From positions 62,001 to 126,000 of the forward strand of contig JADWQD010000006.1 in NCBI GenBank assembly GCA_016110215.1: a stretch of DNA of 64,000 nt. The letters are read 5' to 3'. A program made the translations under genes and the position numbers. This document shows positions 22,464 through 33,693 of the stretch, piece after piece. How positions within the stretch are numbered: position 1 is the stretch's first letter; every line of letters begins with the position of its first letter. The notes below the pieces were generated by a model. The model saw only the letters and a program-made list of their open reading frames with translations. It ran no database searches and was not told where the DNA came from. Source of the DNA: Capronia americana (Eukaryota > Ascomycota > Eurotiomycetes > Chaetothyriales > Herpotrichiellaceae).

Positions 22464-24291
22464 TCATACATGATCGTGCGGCGCAGCTGGAGGAGTAAAT
22501 GGGCTGATAGGCATCTCATCCTCCTCATAACTTGGTCGACCTGGTCGACCGGCAACAGTGTTGAGCCCTCGTCCCTGTGCTTCTTCTGCTTTAGCTTGGT
22601 CCCTCAGCTCCCAGCTACCAACGCGCTCGTGCCCCCTTACAGGGGCTGGATAAGCAGGATCTTCGGTATGAATGACAGTTGCGCCGGCACCCCCTTTTGG
22701 TATGGTAAGATCTTGATCGCTCGCGAGTTTATTGCTTCCTTTAAAGCCGCTCAACTCGGATCTTTTTGCCCTTTGAACTCGGTGTAGTCTGACCCCGCCG
22801 AGTAACATCGCTCCCGCGAATAAAAGAGCGGCAACTGCAAGAGTGACAATTGCGCCAATAACGCCAGCAACGGCTGGTGACAGTCTATGATGGCTGGGAG
22901 ACAGCGCAGTACTCGGATTCAGGCTGCCGTCGGTGTCTGTAAACGCGGGACAGAACACGCTGAAGCTATTGCAAGTAGTGCACCAATCTTCGATATTGAA
23001 CATCAGGAAACCTTCCAAGCCGGAAATGAAGTCTGCTAAACTGATCAGGGTCTGACTGGGACTCAGCCCGAATAGGGGATATGCGACCAAGGAGGAGTAG
23101 GAATCTGTGCCATTCTGATAGAAAAATCTGACATAGATGTCTGACGTGTCAGGATACGTGTCAATATCCTCGGCTTGCAGCGAATACAGTTCGAAAATAA
23201 AGCTGGCACCTGGTTCCGGAACGTCGTAAAAGGCTGCGTTTTGTGGTGAGACAAGGCCGGCTAAAGCTGCAAAGGCGACCATAGGCTCGAAGCTTCCAAA
23301 GAGCAGCGTCATTTTATCGGAAGCTCCCTGAGTATTGATGGTTGTGTAGAAAGCCTGGAGAATGCGCGTGGCCAGTGTGCGACCTGCTATTGCTCGGATA
23401 TGGTCCCCAGGGATAGAGCCAGAAGTGTCAACATCGGCGTTTAGGGCAAAAACCCAATCATCGGCGAGAATCTTGGCCCTGGTCAAATCCTCCATGGACA
23501 GGTGCTGTGCCGCCGTCGTGTTGTGGATAGAAGCATAGTAGAGATAGTCGTAGATGTAGTACGCATCGTAATACCCCACAGATTCATCTGGGAAGACTTG
23601 GTCCAACAGATCTGGCTGTAAGCTTGAGTAGAAATTCTCGGTGCTGTTTTGAATGATCTCGAATGCCTCACTGCCATAATAATCGTTCGTGGATGCCAGA
23701 TAATTGGGACAATTGTTCGACCCACTGATCCAGATGGAGTTGAGGTCGTTCGAGGAGACCGCATTGATATTGGGGTATTGGTACCCGTTCAGCGGCGCCA
23801 CAACGTTCGATCCATTTTGGAGTGTACTCTGACCGGCAATGTAGGTATAGTTTGACGATGTTTCCAGCGGGGGATATAAGCCCTGCATAAATGCTAGAGC
23901 CGAGGCGAAGACATACTGGTCGTCGGTGGACAAAACAGTCAGTTGGTCGTAGTCAAGCTGATAAGATGCAATGCCGGCAATTCCAGTCGGCTCAGTTGAA
24001 CCATCGTCATCAGGCATTAGATATCGTTGGCGAATTTTGCTACCAGCCTCGTAAAGCTGCTGAGCCCCAAGAGGCGTCAACGTCTGCGGCGTAGGAAGCA
24101 CGAAGGGCGTTCTATCGCCATATCTATTGCAAGTCAGCATAACCATACTAGTGAACAACATAACACATGCGTTACCTCGTGTAGATGAAAGTGCTCAAGA
24201 CCTGTTGCTTGAGGCCTGTCTGGGCGATAGCCGCGGAGAACAAGGTGAAGAGAGAGATGCACAAGGCATGGAGCATAATTCTCGCATCCAT
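22464..24291 (-). CDS. Membrane-anchored histidine acid phosphatase homologue, predicted inactive
   Basis: Minus-strand exons 24291-24176 and 24123-22464 around a 52-nt intron (GTAACG, CTGACT branch, AATAG). 591 residues. It has an N-terminal signal peptide (LHALCISLFTLFSAAIAQ), a large luminal/extracellular domain of the histidine-phosphatase clade-2 fold, one membrane span near 454-480 (VAGVIGAIVTLAVAALLFAG) and a cytosolic tail. At the catalytic loop the sequence is R39-Y40-G-D-R-T-P, where active enzymes have RHGxRxP, so the phospho-accepting His is Tyr. The second signature, normally His-Asp before a small hydrophobic stretch, reads LLFGSFEP (about 313-320), so the proton donor is also missing. 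I infer a non-catalytic receptor-like or scaffold protein of the fungal cell surface or secretory pathway. Confidence 0.85.
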
Positions 24292-25297
24292 TTCAGGTCA
24301 AGGTATCATTCGACATAAGTCAGTTTGCAAAAGTCAGTGCGAGCACTACCATTGAAGAGGCCGAAGAACAGAAAGCGAGCAGAAGCAGTTGCGGGGTGTA
24401 GTGAGCATTATGTGCCTGGGTAGCTGTAAGTAAGGCTGCAGGGCACGTTCTGATAGCTCTATCAGCTTATGACATGAATGGCCTGGGTGGGCTCGTCAAG
24501 CAAGCTACAGAAGCTATGCTTACTCAATTCAGAGCAGTGTCCCATGATCAAAAGCTGAGCTGGTGGATGGTACGAGTAGAGGAGGGGGCCGGGAAGGGAG
24601 CTTCGATAGCAGGCAGGACAGGTGGGGTCCTCCAAAGATCTGGGACTCGATTCGCTGGATTTCCCTGGATAGCTCGAGGAAGTACGACACTCCGAAAGCT
24701 CCCCTGCTACCGAGAATGTACCATGCACTTGTTGAGCGAGAGCCTGCAGGCCACCACCGGATTTCTGCAAGGTCCAGAAGACGGATTTCAGAGAAAGGCA
24801 ATGGATCAGCTTTGGACGTCTGAGGCCTTTGATACACACTCCAGGGCCAGACATGCACGAAGGGCTTTGCGAGATGGAAATGATGGCCACTCTGTACTGA
24901 TTGACCTCTCCGAATCTATGGTCAATGCAGCTGTCATCACGGACAGATTGTCTCGACACGATGATAACAAATCCTCCAGGCGATCCTACCTACGAGTACT
25001 CGGTACGAGGTAGGTGTGAGAAGAAATTCTGGGGGCTGGGGAGCTCGGAAAGCTGGTGTGCTTGTTACTTTATGAGGACGGGGAGGAAGGCGCCCGGGTA
25101 GAAAAGAAGCCCGCTTAAGCTTTTAGGTCAAGTGCCCCTCACTTTCACTGGCTGTCCGCCCCTCACGGCATTGTCCGCGACATGACGATCAATCAACCTT
25201 CACCTTAAACTTTTCAGCTGCGAACACGTGACGGGATCACTTCTAGCACATGCATTTGCCAGGGCCAGAAGCCCGCCTAAATGGGTCTTGAAGCAAC
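24292..25297. other. Bidirectional promoter region
   Basis: It separates two divergent genes. A 179-codon plus frame (24474-25013) and a minus frame (24462-24959) overlap each other. Neither shows a domain, and at most one could be real. Confidence 0.45.
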
Positions 25298-27146
25298 ATG
25301 GATCAAATATCTTCGACAGCTCGACTTACAGAGGCCGCACCCCGGGAATCTGCGCCGCACCAAGATCGAGGTGAGAAGCTCTGCTATTTGACCTGGGCCC
25401 GAATTGACAAAGCGCTTAGGCCAGTCCAACGCCCCAACCAGTTCGCTCCCTTCATCATCGCCTACCAATGTCGACGATAACCCGAGAAGTCCGAAGCGAC
25501 GTCGCATTTCTACAGATGGGCCCCAGCAGGACGCAGAGCCTGAAACGAAGGCCGGTAGCTCAGGTACCCCAACAGCACCTGCGAGTCGGCCTGCAAGCCC
25601 AGACACCCAAGCACAAAATGTTCAGACGAAGGTTGGGCAAGAGGAACAAGCAGGAAATATCGCAAAACTTTTTCCAGCTGTCGAAGGACAGAATATCATA
25701 AAGCAGGCTTCAGAAAGCCAAAGTCAAAGTGCCCCCAGGCTTCCAGCCGGCCAAGCACACGGCGTTGCGTCACAGCCTCCCCAGCGACCAACTCCTCCCA
25801 GGAACAGTCCGCTCGAATACCTACCCATGCTGGATCAGCAGGCATCACAGATCTTAGCATTCTTGTCTCGTTTGACACCGACCGATGCCATGGGCTTGTC
25901 TAACAGGCCAAATGCCGCAATCAGTAGGGAGTATGCTTCCCTTCGCGTGGCATTTGACCGAACTAGAAGACTCGTCAATCCTGGATGGCCCTTTCTGCCA
26001 CAGCATGATCTGGGCTTGCGTGACACCAATCAGATTGAAATTATCCGCAGGGCAAACCAGGCAATCTTTATGTCAAGCATTTTTACTGGTGAGATTGGTC
26101 TCCGGGACATGGACCGGAGTTTTCTTCCCGTCTTCGTGCCTGAAAATGGGGGTTTGCTGAAAGAACAGGGTACGATGTTTCTCGAATTGAAGACTCAAGG
26201 TTTTATTACCGCTTGGAGGACAGGTGCTGCTCCGCCCGATCTTGTCATGCGCGACATGTTTGCGCCCGACCTGGACAAGGTCCTCCTGGCGAGAAGACCC
26301 GGCAAGGCAACTTTGACTGACACCGAGCGGGAGTTCCTGAGAATGCTGAACTCCCGCCGCGGTATTCTGGAAAGTGCAGTCAAAACCAAGACCCTAGATC
26401 AATTACCGGTGACCTATAAGTGGGAGGACTTTAGCCGGGAAGTCTCCTCATACCTGATCAACCACATCGTGAAGACAACAAGCAATGGCACAGGGCTAGC
26501 GAATACGGAGAGAAACTATTCTACCATAAATCCGGATCCGGGTCAAACGAAAGGTCCCGTTCCGGAATATGGCCTGCCTGTACCTGGCTCTATCCCCTAC
26601 GAGCCACTTGTCAAAGAGGATTTTGTGGCGCTTGCAGCAAGAGCTGCAGAGATTGCACTACGAAGCACCCTGGGCCTGTCATCGTCGGATAAGATTCCAG
26701 ACTTACCCGCATCAAACAATGAGACCGCAGCTCCAACTCCGGTTGTATCCCGCGATATCTCAAGTCCGCAACCAGCTGCACTCGATCTTAAGGTATCGGA
26801 AGCGAACAAGATCACTCCGCCAAAACCGCCTGCACCTGAACAGAAGGTTCCCGAGCGAGAAGCACAGAACGAGAGCAGCGTGACAGAAGATATTTCGCAC
26901 TCTTCGCGGACTGCACCCATTAAGCTGGAGGACGGGACGGCACCAGGGATCCAGGAGCAGCCTGTTGGAGGAGATGTTGTCGAATCCGTGGTCAAGCAAG
27001 AAACTCCTGTTGTCACAGAAAATAGCCATGCTATTCCATTAAGTGAAACGACACAACCTCTCCAGTCGAGCCAGGAGGCGGTTGATGAGTCGGTAGCTAA
27101 AGCTGCTGCGTCGGCTGCAGTGTCCCCTTCCGCGGACCCTAGTTGA
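25298..27146 (+). CDS. Conserved unknown protein, probably nuclear
   Basis: Exons 25298-25370 and 25420-27146, with a 49-nt intron (GTGAGA...CGCTTAG). 599 residues. After a polar N-terminus there is a basic cluster near residue 47 (SPKRRRIS) that could be a nuclear localisation signal. A folded region (about 150-400) contains YLPMLDQQASQILAFLSRLT, IFMSSIFTGEIGLRDMD and FLELKTQGFITAWRTG. The C-terminal ~200 residues are acidic and Pro-rich, and probably disordered. I do not recognise the family. A chromatin or transcription-complex subunit would fit the composition but is not shown by any motif. The stop at 27144-27146 lies about 390 bp before TAF10 on the same strand. Confidence 0.8.
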
Positions 27147-27538
27147 TGAGGCGGATAAATAATACTTTTCTGAGGGTCCAACTGCATTACCAATCCCGCT
27201 CGCGCTGCCTGAATGGTCATTCGGAACGCAAGGTGAAGTCAATAACTGCGTCCCATCACGTTCATGTGAAATAGCTCGTCTGTGCCGAGTAGAGTATTGT
27301 AGGTAGACGAGGCGTGACGAGGCTGAAGGCGAGTCTGGCCAAACCTCGGCGTAACTTTTCCGACGTGCAGGATCGGGTATCTCCTGCATCAGGGCCGCAT
27401 CGTGCATCGCCCGCCAGAAAGAAAGCAAACGTTCTGCGTCGCTTGAATTGAGTATCACCACGAGTACACTTAGATTGGACCTTGTCACACCCACATCTCA
27501 AACTTGCGGCACTCCAACCTCCCCGTGACAGCACAGTC
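27147..27538. other. Intergenic region upstream of TAF10
   Basis: About 390 bp holding the 3' UTR of the upstream gene and the TAF10 promoter. I see no further gene. Confidence 0.5.
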
Positions 27539-28336
27539 ATGTCTTCCCCAGCCGACGTACCAGGCGATGATACCGCGGGGCGGGATCTTGACCTCGACGC
27601 CGAGATGCAAGATGCAAGCACGCAAGATGCCGCAGCCAGAGAGAATGACAACACAGATCAAGACATGACTGCACAAACGGAGACACAACAACCGGCAACG
27701 GGCTCAGCGCCGTCAGGATCCGCGCAGCACAATCGCAAAGACGTAACTTTGCGAGAGTTCCTGAGCAAGATGGATGACTATGCTCCGATTGTACGTTCAG
27801 TATTCCACTCGGGAAGATCTCAATCTCCCACACCAGGAACGACGTGACTGACATCCGAGCAGATCCCGGACGCCGTAACAGCGCACTATCTAACCCTCTC
27901 GGGGCTGCCCCCTCCCTCCATCTCCGATCCCACTGGCGCGAGCACAAACACCACGCCCCTCCCGCTAGCCCGGCTTCTCGCGCTCGCGACGCAGAAATTC
28001 GTCGCTGATGTCGCCGCGGACGCATACCAACACTCGCGGATCCGCAGTTCAAACTCGGCGTCGGCAAACAACCCGTTAGGCGGAGTAGGCAATGCCGGCG
28101 CTGGAGGCGCAGGACCATCAAACTTCGCAGGCGGTATTGGAGCAGGCGCTGGCGCTGGCGGCGCGCAGGGGGCGAAGGGCCAGCAGACCACGTCGCTGGG
28201 CGTGCAGAGGAGTGGCTTTGGCGGTGGTGGGCAAGGTGGGAGTGGGCAGGGGAGACCAGTGTTGACGATGGAGGATCTGGGGATGGCGGTGGCAGAGTAC
28301 GGAGTCAACATTAAGAGGGGTGAATTTTACAGATAA
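27539..28336 (+). CDS. TAF10: TFIID/SAGA subunit TAF10
   Basis: Exons 27539-27790 and 27863-28336, joined in phase 0 over a 72-nt intron (GTACGT...CCGAGCAG). 241 residues. The N-terminal ~65 residues are acidic and disordered. The TAF10 histone-fold block follows: LREFLSKMDDYAPIIPDAVT, then RLLALATQKFVADVAADAYQ and HSRIR. After a Gly/Ala-rich insert (about 150-210, longer than in yeast) the conserved end LTMEDLGMAVAEYG and NIKRGEFYR completes the fold. TAF10 pairs with TAF3, TAF8 or SPT7 and is shared by TFIID and SAGA. The start at 27539 is the first ATG in frame. The gene is convergent with the uS19m gene. Confidence 0.95.
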
Positions 28337-28806
28337 CGACGGCTCACACAGACCGAAATTGGGGATTCCTGGATTGGATTATGGCGTGCTTCGCATCTGG
28401 GAGTCAGGGAACCGGCTGGGGAGGTTAGCATCTGAAAGACACCAGGTCATGAACGAAGGGCTCGATTTGCTGCATTGGAGAATATCATCTTAGGATTCTT
28501 TCTAGGCGCCACATATGAATCTCAAGGACTCGAGCACACTGGCTCGCAGTCTGAGCAAAACGAAGCATCTGCTCTTCGGATGAGACTCCAACCGTCTCGG
28601 TCCGCAGAGCCTCAAATGCCAGCTCTCCTCGCATGTTAAAAGCCGCCTTGCCAACTCTGTGGCCCGAAGCAGGTCTGCAGAGAGATGCACTCTGGGTCTC
28701 CGGTGCAAATGACCACCTGACAAGCAACCGTGCTGGCAAAAATCTTGGGTTGTAGTTGTCCCTTAATTATACAAGTCGTCTGATCACACTTCTTTCGTTC
28801 CTTCCT
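28337..28806. other. Convergent 3' intergenic region (TAF10/RSM19)
   Basis: It contains 3' UTRs. The minus frame at 28485-28739 shows no recognisable domain. Confidence 0.5.
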
Positions 28807-29256
28807 TTACTTGTTCTTGCTCATTTTATATGTAAACCGCTTTCTCGTCCTATTTTCCATGTCACAAGTCAGTATTCCACTCTTGTACGCTCCTTGCTCC
28901 TTCCACCGATGCTCATCTGAGGCACTTACGGCACAAACTCGCCCAGTTTCCTGCCCACCATCTCCTCGGTGATATAGACGTCTTGGTAGATCTTTCCGTT
29001 GTGCACCGCGAACTTCAAGCCCACAAAGTTCGGAAGGATGGTTGCGGAACGGGCCTGTGTTTTTATGGTAGGCGGTGTTTTGCCCTGGATGACTTGAGGG
29101 AGATCTTGAAAAACGAGGTTTGGGCCTACATGTGGAGGTGTGAGCGAGGTTACGGCGATTCAATCTTGATTCAACGGAGAACGGGGCGGAGTTGTGAAAG
29201 CTTCATGCCGTACCTTTCCAGACCGAGCGCTTCAAAAGCTGAAGCGTAGGGCGCAT
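28807..29256 (-). CDS. RSM19: Mitochondrial small-subunit ribosomal protein uS19m
   Basis: Three short exons on the minus strand (29256-29214, 29125-28930, 28849-28807) with introns of 88 and 80 nt. All junctions have GT/AG and the phases fit. 93 residues, nearly the length of yeast Rsm19. Seen: LLKRSVWKGPN at the N-terminus, RSATILPNFVGLKFAVHNGK, ITEEMVGRKLGEFVPTRK and the basic tail FTYKMSKNK, all hallmarks of the uS19 family, which sits in the head of the small ribosomal subunit. The protein is nuclear-encoded and imported into mitochondria. The first exon is only 14 codons, so single-frame ORF scans miss the gene. It diverges from YPT6 over 441 bp. Confidence 0.96.
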
Positions 29257-29697
29257 TGTTACCGGAGGAGCATGGCCAGATTATCCTGATCGTCCTGAGT
29301 GTGTGTGTACTCCGTAGAGAGACACGAGAGAACTTGATCTCGAGCACTGGCCAATAGAAGAGGCTCCCGAACGGCTCGCGAGTTTCTCTCCACATTTGGG
29401 CCGGTCGGAATCTCGCGACTCGGATCGAGTTGTGCCTGCAGTTGCCAGGAGTATTCTCTATTGTCGAAGTTGAAATTGCAATTGGCGTCAGGGTGTCTTA
29501 CTCCCTGCTCCCTGCTGTCCGTAGAACTGGGACCCTTTATCTGCCCTTGTCATGACTTTACGATAGCCTGAGTTCTTTATCCCCAATACGAACCACCGCA
29601 CTCCGACTCCTGCTCTTGTGTCCGCTTATATCACGACTCTGATCATTCATACACTTTTAGGCGGTCGGCGCCCCTCTACGATCATACTGCTTTCAAG
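29257..29697. promoter_or_regulatory. Shared divergent promoter of RSM19 and YPT6
   Basis: The only spacer between two divergent start codons, 441 bp. No clear TATA box or coding frame is seen. Promoter function is inferred from position. Confidence 0.55.
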
Positions 29698-30503
29698 ATG
29701 GCGCAGGGCGCAGTAGGGTCATATTCGAACCCGCTGAAGAAATTCAAGTATTGCCACCGTCTCCAACACCAGAGTCTCGCGCTGACGAGATCACCTACAG
29801 ACTCGTATTTTTGGGTGAACAGAGCGGTATGTGCAAATCGTCTTCCTTCCGCGGCTGAAGACAATCAATGAGAGTGCTTACACGACCGTTTCACAGTCGG
29901 CAAGACCTCCCTGATAACTCGCTTCATGTACGACTCCTTCGACACCACCTACCAAGCCACTATCGGTATCGATTTCCTGTCAAAGACGATGTATCTAGAA
30001 GACCGCACTGTGCGGCTCCAACTCTGGGACACAGCTGGCCAAGAACGGTTTCGCAGTTTAATTCCCAGCTACATCCGCGATTCGTCCGTCGCAGTCGTCG
30101 TCTACGACATTTCATCGCGCAAAACATTTGAACAGACGAGGAAATGGATTGATGATGTGAGAGGCGAGAGGGGCAACGATGTTATCGTTGTGCTAGTGGG
30201 GAATAAGACGGATTTGGGCGTGGAAAAGAGGGAGGTCACCACTCAGCAGGGGGAGGAAGAAGCGAAGAGGGCGGGAGCCATTTTCATGGAGACGTCCGCG
30301 AAGTTGGGCCATAATGTGAAGGCGCTGTTTAGGAGGATAGCGCAGGCGCTGCCTGGGATGGAGGGTGAAGCCGAGCAGCAACCGAACCCACAGAGTGAGT
30401 CCTCTCGGCGAATCACGATGGGATTGGCCTAAAACTGACCTGTGTAGTGATCGACGTGTCGATAAACAACCAGAAACCCGCAGAGGAGGGGTGTGCATGC
30501 TGA
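29698..30503 (+). CDS. YPT6: Rab GTPase Ypt6 (Rab6 family)
   Basis: Four exons: 29698-29747, 29801-29826 (26 nt), 29897-30394 and 30448-30503. 209 residues. The splice phases rebuild every G-box: GEQSVGKT (P-loop, split by intron 2), TIGIDF (switch I, Rab6-specific effector loop), WDTAGQERFRSLIPSYIRDS (switch II), GNKTDL and ETSAK. The last exon supplies the C-terminal CAC, a double-geranylgeranylation signal. Ypt6/Rab6 controls retrograde traffic from endosomes to the Golgi and within the Golgi. Length and motifs are complete and nothing is missing. Confidence 0.97.
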
Positions 30504-30978
30504 TCATGTATACCAGGCGAAGAAGAATGAGGTGAGAGTGGAAACAGGATGGAAAGCGACATCTGTGCCTTGGACCACGGCTCGTGATTCTTCTTGGATT
30601 AAGCAAGTGTACGAGCCAAGTGTCTACCTGGTACAGCAAAGGGGACGCTTTGGCGTACTGGGAGAGACCTGGGTGTATATAAGCATTGGTAATGCTTGAG
30701 CAAGGTCTTTGAGGGAGGGAGACCACGACTTGTTCTTTTGTGTTGTAGGCAACAGATCACGATTCAGCATAGCAAGGCGTTTTTGGCTGATGACACAGGC
30801 ACATAGGCGAAAAGCATAGGAAAGTCGAGGAGTCGAGAAAGCCGCTTGACATCCGACGACTCAACATAATCGACCGACTTTTCGATGGCATCAAGCTTAA
30901 TTCATGAGCTGGATCTATCTCATCTTGGTGTCGTGAACATATGCTAAACTCATGTAACAAGCGCCCTGACAGCACGCA
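30504..30978. other. Convergent 3' intergenic region
   Basis: It lies between the YPT6 stop and the hydrolase stop. Short frames only, and no gene seen. Confidence 0.5.
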
Positions 30979-32079
30979 TCACTCCTCGCTCAGCCACTCC
31001 GCAATCTCCCTATACAAACTCTTTAACTGATTCTGCTTTAGAATGTCCTTCTCCCCCTTCTCAGGAATGTGCGTCCATCCATGCACCACACCCTTGATAT
31101 TCTTCCACTTAATCCCCTCCTTCTCCCACTCATCGCCCAACTCTTCCACTTTCTCCTTCGAATCTTCAGAAACCCCGTACGCAAGCCTTATCGCCATGAC
31201 CTCCGCCTCATGACACAAGTAATCATACTCGGCACCTACGAAGAAGATCCTCTGAGGTAGAGCCTCCCGGCCTCGGACGCAGATCGGAGAGAGGAGCGGG
31301 TCGGCCAAGTCCTGGCCTACCGGGATATACGCCCAGTTGAAAACCGGGCCCATCTCCTTCAGACGGTCTTCCTTCCCGTCCGGCGTGGGGCGGTAAGGCC
31401 CTTTGAATTTCCCCGTGAAGTCCACCACAGGATACACGGGGACAATGCTCCCCACGCGCTCCTTGATCCCGGGCAGTTGCGCGATCGCCAGCGCGAGGTT
31501 CCCGCCCGCGGAGAATCCCCCTAGGGACACAGACGCTTGGCGCGCAAGATCGACAGGCAGGTCCACGTCAGAGAGGACCGCGCGCGTGATCTCCGCGCAA
31601 TCATGCACCGGGACGGGGAAGGCGTGGGAGGGTGCTTTCCGGTAATTCACGCTCACGACGACGAAGCCATGCTGGTCGGCCATGGCGCGGTTAAAGAAGT
31701 CGTCGAGACTTGGCTCGCAGAGCGCGAAGCCCCCGCCGTGGATCATGATGAGGAGCGGGTGCGTCGTGCCCGGGACGTGGGATTTGGGGATGAAGACGCG
31801 GTTGCTGAGCGAGGGCCGGATGGCGTACCGTTTCGTGTACGTGGGGAGGGTGCTGGTGCGGCGGGTGATGACGGCGGCGAGGCGCATCAGCCGCAGGAAG
31901 AGTGAGATGGTGAGTTTCATCGAGTAGACGCGCAGGAGGAAGCGCAGGCGCGTGAGAAGCGGCATTGGACCCCGGGTGGCCGGTTTGCCATCTTGCTGGT
32001 TCTCGGCTGGTGGTGGTGGTGGTTGTAGGCCTGATGCTTCCGCGTTGCCAATGGCCGTGGGAGGGGCGGTGGTCGCCAT
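30979..32079 (-). CDS. Alpha/beta hydrolase-3 (HSL-type) lipase/esterase
   Basis: Intronless, 366 residues, start ATG at 32079-32077. After a Pro-rich N-terminus, residues about 41-72 form a hydrophobic, basic-flanked segment that could associate with a membrane. The hydrolase core shows the HGGG oxyanion motif (114-117), the nucleophile in GFSAGG (Ser190), Asp286 in GAEYDYL and His333 in VVHGWTH, so the triad is complete. The HGGG plus GxSxGG combination places it in the hormone-sensitive-lipase family (esterases, arylacetamide deacetylase-like). The substrate cannot be read from sequence. Confidence 0.9.
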   Translation of the reverse strand: MATTAPPTAIGNAEASGLQPPPPPAENQQDGKPATRGPMPLLTRLRFLLRVYSMKLTISLFLRLMRLAAVITRRTSTLPTYTKRYAIRPSLSNRVFIPKSHVPGTTHPLLIMIHGGGFALCEPSLDDFFNRAMADQHGFVVVSVNYRKAPSHAFPVPVHDCAEITRAVLSDVDLPVDLARQASVSLGGFSAGGNLALAIAQLPGIKERVGSIVPVYPVVDFTGKFKGPYRPTPDGKEDRLKEMGPVFNWAYIPVGQDLADPLLSPICVRGREALPQRIFFVGAEYDYLCHEAEVMAIRLAYGVSEDSKEKVEELGDEWEKEGIKWKNIKGVVHGWTHIPEKGEKDILKQNQLKSLYREIAEWLSEE

Positions 32080-32112
32080 GATGATGATGATGTTGATGAT
32101 GATGATGATGAT
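32078..32112 (-). repeat. (CAT)n/(ATG)n microsatellite over the hydrolase start
   Basis: About eleven imperfect triplets run straight into the start codon of the hydrolase. On its coding strand the leader therefore ends in CAT repeats. Confidence 0.9.
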
Positions 32113-33040
32113 CAGGATAACGACGCGCGATGTACCGGGGACACAACTCCTCTCGGTGGTGTTTGGGATGCTTCCGGATGGCTTGTGTTGAGATTGTCCT
32201 TGCAGCTGATATCAATGTCCACTGTCCTGTCCACCGACAATTCACTACTCGTGTGCGAGGACGAACAGTTGCCGGATTCGATCCGATCAATAGGATCCGT
32301 CACGCGGAACACGGGTTTGCCGGCAGGCAACACGGAGAGCACGTAGAGTTTATTGTCCTTTCAGCGATGACAATGTGGTGGTGTACCTTGTCTAAACGTC
32401 AGCTGCAGCGGAGCTGAGAGTCAAGGCCCGTTCAAGATCCACTAAAGATCGCCCACAGATGACTCCAGCATCGCCAAGGCCAGTTAGAAGGACGGGCACG
32501 ACGGGCAATTCTCCACTTTGTTGCCATGCGAGTTGCTGCTGAATCTATCTTGAAGCACATGTGTGTAACACACCCCTACTGAACTGCTCGAGGAAGCTTT
32601 TCACATCGCTGTCGCATACTCGATAACCAGCTTCAGTTCTACTACTGTATCAAGGTCCACTTCAGCCTCGAGGGCTTATATAGCAACCCCCGGAGCGTGG
32701 CAAGATGTGGTTGGCATTGTCACGAGGTATCCGGCGCAAGGTCAAGTTTTGAATCGTCCTGATCGCAGGCATACGCCTTGCATGGCTACCCATCCTGGAT
32801 TAGTGGTCATTGCCAGCACCAGGGGGAGAGACAGTTGTCATCATGAACGATTAGACTTTGACCTACAGTCCCGCGAATCTCTCTGACGTGGTACAACGGG
32901 ATAGCAGGCGAGCGATCCAGTCGAATGAAGATGACAGAGGGATTCGTCTTGTATAAAGAGCCCATGAGAGGTATTCAACCATCACTAGCAATTTTCCCAC
33001 TCCTCTTTCTCTTCGGTCGAGGCACTGATCCATTGTCAAT
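32113..33040. other. Divergent promoter region between hydrolase and PEBP genes
   Basis: No gene is supported. It holds a TATA-like element for the PEBP gene (listed separately) and another TATATA-type sequence near 32674-32682. Confidence 0.5.
32952..32957 (+). promoter_or_regulatory. TATA box of the PEBP-like gene
   Basis: TATAAA lies 84 bp before the start codon at 33041, a usual distance for a regulated fungal gene. Confidence 0.5.
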
Positions 33041-33693
33041 ATGAAGGACGTCGGTACATTGCTGCTGTTTCTCTTAGGGTCTTTGGCAGTCTGTGTCTCC
33101 GCTCAGACACCTCCTGGTTTCTCACCTTCGACAAGCAGAAACCTCTATGTTGAGTTTGACGATGTAACCGTTGCACCAGGCAAACTCATCCCACTTGACC
33201 GTATGTCCTTCTTCTGCCCTGCCCTACCCGCGCCTTCGTCCACTCACCGTTCTCTGCAGTCGCAGCAACTTCACCAAAGATTTCCTTCCCATACCGCGCG
33301 GTGGAATCAACCCATCTCGTCCTCATGGTTGACCTTGACGCCCCCTTCGCCGACGTGAATCGCAGCTACTCGCCTCTCCTGCACTGGCTTCAACCCTCCA
33401 TCCCAGCCACGCTCTGCACCATCCCCGACAACTACACGAACCTAGATGCATCTGCCGTGGCGCCCTACATCAGTCCTCAACCACCCTCAGGCTCGGCACC
33501 GCATAGATACGTCCTCCTTGCATTTCGACAGCCTCAGAGAAACTTCAGCATGCCGATAGGGTTTCTCAAGTATTACGATCCGGATGATGTTGAGGCGAGA
33601 TTTCGGTTTAACGTTGCGAGTTTCATAAAGGAGGCGGGTCTGACTCTGGTTGCGGCGAATTGGTTCACGGCACAGAATAACACTGGCACCTAG
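33041..33693 (+). CDS. Secreted PEBP-like (phosphatidylethanolamine-binding) protein
   Basis: Exons 33041-33200 and 33260-33693, with a 59-nt intron (GTATGT...TCTGCAG). 197 residues. A signal peptide (LLLFLLGSLAVCVSAQ) ends near residue 21-22. The PEBP fold is marked by the anion-pocket residues in LVLMVDLDAPFAD, LLHWLQP and APHRYVLLAFRQP. Fungal secreted members are often found at the cell wall or in culture medium. Ligand and role are uncertain, and some members act as proteinase inhibitors. Several N-x-T/S sequons suggest glycosylation. Confidence 0.9.

Noticed and set aside
24474..25013. 179-codon plus-strand ORF with an ATG in the divergent promoter
   Set aside because: It overlaps an equally long minus frame, has no domain or recognisable protein pattern, and lies where two divergent promoters are expected.
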